A program made the translations under genes and the position numbers. 5,545 bases of DNA from Pseudomonadota bacterium (GTDB taxonomy: Bacteria; Pseudomonadota; Alphaproteobacteria; Azospirillales; Azospirillaceae): the NCBI GenBank assembly GCA_023416455.1, contig JAEZHQ010000216.1, forward strand, positions 1 to 5,545, written 5' to 3'. The notes beneath the pieces are model-generated. The model was not told where the DNA came from, searched no databases, and saw only the letters and a program-made list of their open reading frames with translations. Below, piece after piece: positions 1 to 5,545 of this stretch (the first letter of the stretch is position 1; each line of letters begins with the position of its first letter).

Positions 1-555
1 GGCGTCGAGGGCGGCGGCGAGCCCTGGGTCCGGCCGCCAAGCGGCGACCAGGCCGGCGACGGCGGACAGGCTGCACAGCACGCTCTTGGTCGCCGCCACC
101 GACCGCTCCGGGCCGGCCGCCAGCGGCAGATGGTGCTCGGCGGCGGCGGCGAGCGGCGAGTCCCCGGCGTTGACCAGCGCCAGCGTGAAAGCCCCGGCGT
201 TGCGGGCGTGGGCCAGCGTGGCGACCAGGTCGGGGCTTTGGCCGGACTGCGACAAGGCCAGCACCAGCGCCCCTTCCAGCCGCAGCCGGGCGCCGTAGAG
301 CGTGACCGCCGAGGGCGCCGCCGGGACGGTGACCAGCCCGAGCGCGGTCTCGAACAGGGCGCGGGCGTAGCCGGCGGCGTGGCCCGAGCTGCCGCGCGCC
401 ACCGTCACCGCGAAGGCCGGCGGGCGGGCGCGCAGGAGGCCGGCCAGCCGCGCCAGCCGCGTCGCGTTGGCGGTGCGCTGGGCCGCGATGAGGTCGGGGG
501 CGGACAGGGCCTCGGACCGCATCAGCGGCTCGGGCCGGGCGTCGGACCGGAACAT
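1..555 (-). CDS. SIS-domain aminosugar-phosphate isomerase/deaminase (GlmS C-terminal-like, NagB-II type), 3' part cut off by the window
   Basis: Translation on the minus strand from the ATG at 553-555 stays open to the window edge and gives 185 residues. The visible part is a first SIS (sugar isomerase) domain. ARGSSGHA at residues 53-60 and SQSGQSPDL at 102-110 are the phosphosugar-binding loops, and GPERSVAATKS at 148-158 is the Glu/Lys motif shared by GlmS isomerase domains and NagB-II deaminases. There is no N-terminal glutaminase domain, so this is not a full GlmS. The likeliest role is cytoplasmic glucosamine-6-phosphate deamination or isomerisation in aminosugar catabolism; the exact substrate cannot be read from half a protein. 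The start is uncertain: ATG 555 has AGGAGG upstream (568-573) but with a long 12-nt spacer, while an in-frame ATG at 592-594 would add 13 residues and has no good ribosome site. Proteins of this family usually have about 340 residues and a second SIS domain, which would lie to the left of the window. Confidence 0.86.
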   Translation of the reverse strand, partial: MFRSDARPEPLMRSEALSAPDLIAAQRTANATRLARLAGLLRARPPAFAVTVARGSSGHAAGYARALFETALGLVTVPAAPSAVTLYGARLRLEGALVLALSQSGQSPDLVATLAHARNAGAFTLALVNAGDSPLAAAAEHHLPLAAGPERSVAATKSVLCSLSAVAGLVAAWRPDPGLAAALDA

Positions 556-592
556 GGTGGGCAGCAGCCTCCTCGCCGTCGGGGAATGCGTC

Positions 593-621
593 ATCTTGTG
601 GCGTGGCCGCGGATTCGCCAA
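593..621 (-). promoter_or_regulatory. Weak candidate sigma-70-like promoter for the SIS gene
   Basis: On the minus strand, TTGGCG (616-621) and CAAGAT (593-598) are separated by 17 nt. The -35 box is a good match, but the -10 box matches TATAAT at only three positions. If it is real, transcription would begin downstream of the ATG at 594, which would favour the 555 start. In such GC-rich DNA a match of this quality can arise by chance. Confidence 0.2.
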
Positions 622-650
622 CCCCCGATCGCCGGGGCGGCGGACAGGGA

Positions 651-677
651 CGGACGCGCACCGCCGGTGCGCGTCCG
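651..677. repeat. Perfect 12-bp inverted repeat (hairpin) in the intergenic region
   Basis: CGGACGCGCACC (651-662) is followed by the triplet GCC and then its exact reverse complement GGTGCGCGTCCG (666-677). The predicted RNA hairpin would be very stable. No run of T follows on either strand, so it is not a textbook intrinsic terminator. It may assist termination of ygiQ, act as a REP-like repeat or serve as an operator. It lies about 57 bases upstream of the ATG at 594 of the SIS gene, so a regulatory role there is also possible. Confidence 0.6.
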
Positions 678-725
678 CCTAGCCGATGAGGCAAGCAGGA
701 GAGGAGCAGGAGGGATTTGCCACCG

Positions 726-763
726 GCCCCGGCGCGGTGCGGGAGCAAGGACCGCGACGGGGC
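726..763. other. Two-part stem-loop candidate
   Basis: GCCCCG (726-731) pairs with CGGGGC (758-763). Inside this, GCGGT (734-738) pairs with ACCGC (751-755) across a 2x2 internal loop, leaving a 12-nt apical loop. On the plus strand the stem is followed by CTCCCTCTTT, a pyrimidine-rich tail with only three final T residues. It could be a weak terminator or part of a structured RNA. Chance pairing is plausible in DNA this GC-rich. Confidence 0.25.
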
Positions 764-1007
764 TCCCTCTTTGGGGTGGGCGGGACGCTGGGGAAGCGAG
801 GCGCTGTCCAGACGGGCCGGATGGAGCCTGGCTGGACCGGGCCGGATCGGGCGCCGTGCATCGTCCCGCCCACCGACATCAAGAACACGGCAGGGAGGCA
901 TCCGGCCCGGCGTCCCGTTGCCTTACGACCCTCGGCCAGGGGGACCCCCGGCGCTCTGGTCGCCCGGCCTATCCCCCCCGGTCAGGCCGGTGCGCAAGGC
1001 GGCGGCC

Positions 1008-3068
<2,061 letters not shown>

Positions 3069-3072
3069 GACG

Positions 3073-3078
3073 CTCTCC
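3073..3078 (-). promoter_or_regulatory. Ribosome-binding site deciding the ygiQ start
   Basis: On the minus strand GGAGAG lies 4 nt before the ATG at 3066-3068. The alternative ATG at 3125 has only a partial AGG two bases upstream. This favours the 686-residue form of YgiQ. Confidence 0.5.
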
Positions 3079-3120
3079 GTTCGGGCCGCGTCGCCGGCCG
3101 CGCCGGGCAAAAGGGCGTTC

Positions 3121-3148
3121 GTCATAACCTGTCCGTCCAGAATGTCAA
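3121..3148 (-). promoter_or_regulatory. Candidate sigma-70-type promoter for ygiQ
   Basis: On the minus strand there is a consensus -35 box TTGACA (3143-3148) and, after a 16-nt spacer, TATGAC (3121-3126), which matches four of six -10 positions. The -10 box overlaps the upstream ATG at 3123-3125, so a transcript starting near 3113 would lack that codon and would first offer the ATG at 3068, with a leader of about 45 nt. It faces away from the nor operator. Confidence 0.5.
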
Positions 3149-3185
3149 ACCCGGCTCCTGCGGCCGGTCCCTCTTGTTCCGGTTC

Positions 3186-3203
3186 CCTTGACCGCGGTCA
3201 AGG
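3186..3203 (+). promoter_or_regulatory. FNR/NnrR/Dnr-type operator upstream of norCB
   Basis: CCTTGACCGCGGTCAAGG is a perfect 18-bp palindrome whose core TTGACCGCGGTCAA fits the Crp/Fnr-family consensus TTGAY-N4-RTCAA. Such sites commonly drive nor operons in denitrifying proteobacteria, bound by NO-responsive NnrR/Dnr or oxygen-responsive FNR/FixK proteins. The centre is at 3194.5, so a class II arrangement (-41.5) would place transcription start near 3236 and leave a leader of about 70 nt before norC. The -10 region that this predicts (about 3223-3229, CAACTTT) is poor, as expected for an activator-dependent promoter. Which regulator binds cannot be told from the site. Confidence 0.85.
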
Positions 3204-3264
3204 ATAGTCTGAGTGGAGCGGTCAACTTTTCCCCGCAAGCGGAGGCACAGCCGCCGCTAGCGAA

Positions 3265-3286
3265 GGCTCCCGACCCGCTTGGAGCC
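3265..3286 (+). other. Small stem-loop in the norC leader
   Basis: GGCTCC (3265-3270) and GGAGCC (3281-3286) are complementary around a 10-nt loop, just upstream of the AGGGGAA ribosome site (3293-3299). It may affect leader stability, but a 6-bp match is short and could be chance. Confidence 0.2.
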
Positions 3287-3307
3287 CGATCCAGGGGAAC
3301 CGCACCG

Positions 3308-3760
3308 ATGACCGAACGCTTCACCAAGGCGGCCGCCCGCAACATCTTCTACGGCGGATCGCTGTTCTTCTTCGCCGCCTTCGTCTCGCTGACCGCGCTC
3401 AGCCACATCTACGTGGTGGAGACCGGCACCGACCACAAGGGCATCACCGAGGGCGTCGCCCGCGGCAAGCATGTGTGGGAGAGGAACTCCTGCATCAACT
3501 GCCACACCATCCTGGGCGAGGGCGCCTACTTCGCCCCCGAGCTGGGCAACGTGTGGGTCCGCTACGGCGGCGACCGGGACCCCGAAGGCGCGCGGGCCGC
3601 GCTGAAGGGCTGGATGCAGGCCCAGCCCAGCGGCGTCGAGGGCCGCCGCCAGATGCCGCAATTCCACCTGGACGACCGGGAGCTGGACGACCTCGTCGAT
3701 TTCCTCGCCTGGACCAGCCGCATCAACACCCAGAACTGGCCGCCCAAGGTCTCGGGCTGA
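3308..3760 (+). CDS. norC: Nitric oxide reductase subunit C (membrane-anchored cytochrome c)
   Basis: NorC is the small subunit of the cytochrome c-dependent nitric oxide reductase. It sits in the cytoplasmic membrane with its haem domain in the periplasm and passes electrons to NorB. The 150-residue product has the family's usual length. Residues 14-36 form an uncleaved N-terminal membrane anchor. The haem c site CINCH is Cys62-His66, followed by the family signature GEGAYFAPELGNVW (70-83). Met116 in RRQMPQF is the expected second haem ligand, and the C-terminal helix around 122-137 completes the cytochrome fold. The ATG at 3308 is preceded by AGGGGAA; the frame is open upstream as far as the FNR-type palindrome, but the family start fits 3308. 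norB follows after 17 nt, so the two are co-transcribed. Confidence 0.97.
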   Translation: MTERFTKAAARNIFYGGSLFFFAAFVSLTALSHIYVVETGTDHKGITEGVARGKHVWERNSCINCHTILGEGAYFAPELGNVWVRYGGDRDPEGARAALKGWMQAQPSGVEGRRQMPQFHLDDRELDDLVDFLAWTSRINTQNWPPKVSG

Positions 3761-3777
3761 GAGGAAGGACGACAGCC

Positions 3778-5127
3778 ATGAAATACGAAACCCAACGGGT
3801 TGCGCTGCCCTACATCTACGGCGCGCTCGCGCTGTTCGCGGTCCAGCTCCTGGTCGGCCTGCTGGCCGGCACCGTCTATGTGCTGCCCAACACGCTGTCG
3901 GAGCTGCTGCCCTTCCACATCCTGCGGATGATCCACACCAACGCGCTGATCGTGTGGCTGCTGATGGGCTTCTTCGGCGCCGCCTACTACCTCATTCCGG
4001 AGGAGGCGGAGCGGGAGCTGCACAGCCCCCGGCTCGCCTACATCCAGTTCGGGCTGTTCCTGTTCGGGGCGCTGGCCGCGGTCGTCGGCTACGTCTTCCG
4101 CGTCCACGAGGGCCGCGAGTTCCTCGAACAGCCGCTGTGGATCAAGGCCGCCATCGTCGTCGTCGCCCTGATGTTCCTCTACAACATCTCCATGACGGTG
4201 CTGAAGGGGCGGCGCACGGTCATCACCAACATCCTGGTGATGGGGCTGTGGGGCATCGCGCTGTTCTTCCTGTTCGCCTTTTACAACCCGGCCAACCTGT
4301 CGCTGGACAAGATGTACTGGTGGTATGTCGTCCATCTCTGGGTCGAGGGCGTGTGGGAGCTGGTCATGGCCGCCATCCTCGCCTTCCTCATGATCAAGCT
4401 GACCGGCGTCGACCGCGAGGTGGTGGAGAAGTGGCTGTACGCCATCGTCGGGCTGGCGCTGTTCTCCGGGCTGCTGGGCACCGGGCACCATTACTACTGG
4501 ATCGGCACGCCCGGCTACTGGCAATGGATCGGCTCGCTGTTCTCGACGCTGGAGGTGGCCCCCTTCTTCTTCATGGTCGTCTTCGCCATCTCCATGGTCC
4601 TGAAGGGCGGGCGCAACCATCCGGACAAGGCGGCGCTGCTGTGGTCGGTCGGCTGCGCGGTGGTGGCCTTCCTGGGGGCCGGCGTGTGGGGCTTCCTGCA
4701 CACGCTGTCCTGGGTCAACTACTACACCCACGGGACGCAGGTGACGGCGGCGCACGGGCACCTCGCCTTCTTCGGCGCCTACGCCATGATCAACCTCGCC
4801 ATCTTCACCTACGCCATGCCGCATCTGCGCGGGGTCGCCCCCTACAACCAAACAGCGAACAAGCTGAGCTTCTGGCTGATGACCGGCGGCATGACGGTGA
4901 TGACCTTCACCCTGACCTTCGCCGGGGTCGTCCAGGTCCACCTCCAGCGCGTCCTGGGCATGGACTTCATGACCGTGCAGGAGCAGATCGCCCCCTTCTA
5001 CTGGGTGCGGCTGGCCGCCGGCGCGGCGGTGTTCATCGGCGCCGCGCTCTACCTCTACGCCCTGCTGGGTCCGGCCCGCGCGGCCCGGCCCGCCGGCCTC
5101 GGCGGCACGGTCCAGCCCGCCGAGTGA
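3778..5127 (+). CDS. norB: Nitric oxide reductase subunit B (catalytic, haem b/b3-FeB)
   Basis: NorB is the catalytic membrane subunit of NO reductase, a haem-copper oxidase superfamily member that reduces two NO to N2O using electrons from NorC. The 449-residue product shows about twelve hydrophobic segments. Expected ligands are all present: His53 (IHTN) and His328 for low-spin haem b, His326 for haem b3, and His186, His237, His238 with Glu190 for the non-haem iron. Glu194 and Glu259 match further conserved active-site glutamates. From His186 to His328 the spacing equals that of Pseudomonas aeruginosa NorB (His207 to His349, as I recall its numbering). There is no fused cytochrome c-like N-terminal extension, so this is the short cNor form and not quinol-dependent qNor. 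GAGGAAGGA (3761-3769) is a strong ribosome site. It is the second gene of the nor operon, followed by norQ after 59 nt. Confidence 0.98.
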   Translation: MKYETQRVALPYIYGALALFAVQLLVGLLAGTVYVLPNTLSELLPFHILRMIHTNALIVWLLMGFFGAAYYLIPEEAERELHSPRLAYIQFGLFLFGALAAVVGYVFRVHEGREFLEQPLWIKAAIVVVALMFLYNISMTVLKGRRTVITNILVMGLWGIALFFLFAFYNPANLSLDKMYWWYVVHLWVEGVWELVMAAILAFLMIKLTGVDREVVEKWLYAIVGLALFSGLLGTGHHYYWIGTPGYWQWIGSLFSTLEVAPFFFMVVFAISMVLKGGRNHPDKAALLWSVGCAVVAFLGAGVWGFLHTLSWVNYYTHGTQVTAAHGHLAFFGAYAMINLAIFTYAMPHLRGVAPYNQTANKLSFWLMTGGMTVMTFTLTFAGVVQVHLQRVLGMDFMTVQEQIAPFYWVRLAAGAAVFIGAALYLYALLGPARAARPAGLGGTVQPAE

Positions 5128-5136
5128 CCCGCCCAT

Positions 5137-5163
5137 CCCCCTTCCCCTCCCGGGGGAAGGGGG
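5137..5163 (+). repeat. Perfect 11-bp hairpin between norB and norQ
   Basis: CCCCCTTCCCC (5137-5147) and GGGGAAGGGGG (5153-5163) pair perfectly around the loop TCCCG. No T-run follows, so it is unlikely to be a strong terminator, and the operon probably continues into norQ. Likely roles are to stabilise the upstream norCB message and lower norQ expression relative to norCB. Palindromes built from C/T and G/A runs like this one also occur as dispersed intergenic repeats in GC-rich proteobacteria, so it may be a copy of such an element. Confidence 0.6.
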
Positions 5164-5186
5164 GTCTCCCCAGGAGGTTTCCCCCC

Positions 5187-5545
5187 ATGACCGTCAGCGC
5201 TTCCCTCCGCACCGTCGCCGCCACCGCTGCCGCCACCGCGGACGGCCCGGCCGTCCCTTACTACAAGCCCGTCGGCGACGAGTGCGCGCTGTTCGAGCAC
5301 GCCTTCCGCCACCGCCTGCCGCTGCTTCTGAAGGGGCCGACCGGCTGCGGCAAGACGCGCTTCGTGGCGCACATGGCGGCCCGGCTCGGCCGGCCGCTCC
5401 ACACCGTGTCCTGCCACGACGACCTGACCGCCGCAGACCTCACCGGCCGCCATCTGCTGAAGGGCGGCGACACGGTGTGGGTGGACGGCCCGCTGACCCG
5501 CGCCGTGCGCGAGGGCGCCATCTGCTACCTCGACGAGGTGGTGGA
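5187..5545 (+). CDS. norQ: NorQ, MoxR/CbbQ-type AAA+ ATPase, 3' part cut off by the window
   Basis: NorQ is a cytoplasmic AAA+ ATPase of the MoxR/CbbQ/NirQ group needed to obtain active NorCB, probably by remodelling the complex with NorD during insertion of the non-haem iron. The 119 visible residues carry PYYKPVGDE (24-32), typical of the family start, the Walker A motif GPTGCGKT (50-57), the HDDLTAADLTGRHLL segment (77-91) and the Walker B motif ICYLDE (112-117). The sensor and arginine-finger regions lie beyond the edge; the family is usually about 260-270 residues. AGGAGG (5172-5177) lies 9 nt before the ATG. The first 20 or so residues are Ala/Thr-rich and not conserved, so a slightly later start cannot be excluded. 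norD would be expected next. Confidence 0.94.
   Translation, partial: MTVSASLRTVAATAAATADGPAVPYYKPVGDECALFEHAFRHRLPLLLKGPTGCGKTRFVAHMAARLGRPLHTVSCHDDLTAADLTGRHLLKGGDTVWVDGPLTRAVREGAICYLDEVV

Larger units (their letters stand above)
556..1007. other. Intergenic stretch of about 450 bases with no convincing gene
   Basis: This stretch lies between the SIS gene start and the ygiQ stop, both on the minus strand. Short open frames cross it on both strands, but none has a recognisable protein motif or a convincing ribosome site. No tRNA, rRNA, SRP RNA or riboswitch consensus was recognised by eye; a cobalamin riboswitch was considered and its conserved boxes are not present in order. It contains the perfect hairpin at 651-677, a second two-part stem at 726-763, and GC-rich runs. 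It most likely holds the 3' end of the ygiQ transcript and the 5' region of the SIS gene. An unrecognised small RNA cannot be excluded. Confidence 0.6.

Noticed and set aside
679..888. Small minus-strand frame (69 codons) in the intergenic stretch
   Set aside because: It has no good ribosome site, a Pro/Arg/Ser-rich composition and no recognisable motif, so it is not supported as a gene.
690..960. Possible cobalamin riboswitch, suggested by scattered GGGAAG-like and GAGCC-like pieces
   Set aside because: The conserved boxes do not occur in the right order or spacing on either strand, and no suitable downstream gene lies on the plus strand.
3188..3307. N-terminal extension of norC by 40 codons to a TTG start
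   Set aside because: That TTG lies inside the regulatory palindrome and the extension has no family counterpart. ATG 3308 gives the standard 150-residue NorC with a ribosome site.
3562..5136. Long open frame (524 codons) on the minus strand, opposite norB
   Set aside because: It is antisense to norB, whose metal ligands are all in place. The mirror product is rich in His, Gln, Glu and Asp, as expected from reversing codons for hydrophobic residues, and shows no family motif.

Overview
The window comes from a very GC-rich bacterial chromosome or large replicon. Codon third positions are mostly G or C. The gene content (a NorCB-type nitric oxide reductase with norQ, a YgiQ radical-SAM protein and a SIS-domain sugar-phosphate protein) points to a denitrifying alphaproteobacterium. 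An Azospirillum-like member of the Rhodospirillales is my best guess, but this is inference from style and content and no database search was made.

Layout. (1) Positions 1-555, minus strand: the N-terminal 185 codons of a SIS-domain protein resembling GlmS-type isomerases and NagB-II glucosamine-6-phosphate deaminases; it runs off the left edge. (2) 556-1007: a stretch of about 450 bases with no convincing gene. It holds the 5' region of the SIS gene, a perfect 12-bp hairpin and one weaker structured segment. (3) 1008-3068 (open to 3125), minus strand: a complete ygiQ, encoding a radical-SAM enzyme of the UPF0313 family. (4) 3069-3307: a divergent promoter region. A perfect 18-bp FNR/NnrR-type palindrome sits before norC, and a TTGACA-type promoter faces ygiQ. 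(5) 3308-5545, plus strand: norC, norB and the start of norQ, in the usual order of a norCBQD operon; norQ runs off the right edge.

How the genes work together. NorC, a membrane-anchored cytochrome c, passes electrons to NorB, whose haem b3/FeB site reduces two NO to N2O. NorQ, a MoxR/CbbQ-type AAA+ ATPase, is expected to act with NorD (presumably just beyond the right edge) in maturing the NorCB complex. The palindrome is where a Crp/Fnr-family regulator responding to low oxygen or NO would be expected to bind. ygiQ and the SIS gene have no obvious functional link to NO reduction.

I see no undescribed multi-gene system. The points most worth a second look are the nor operator, the evidence that ygiQ starts 19 codons downstream of its longest open frame, the conserved extra cysteines in YgiQ, and a perfect hairpin between norB and norQ.
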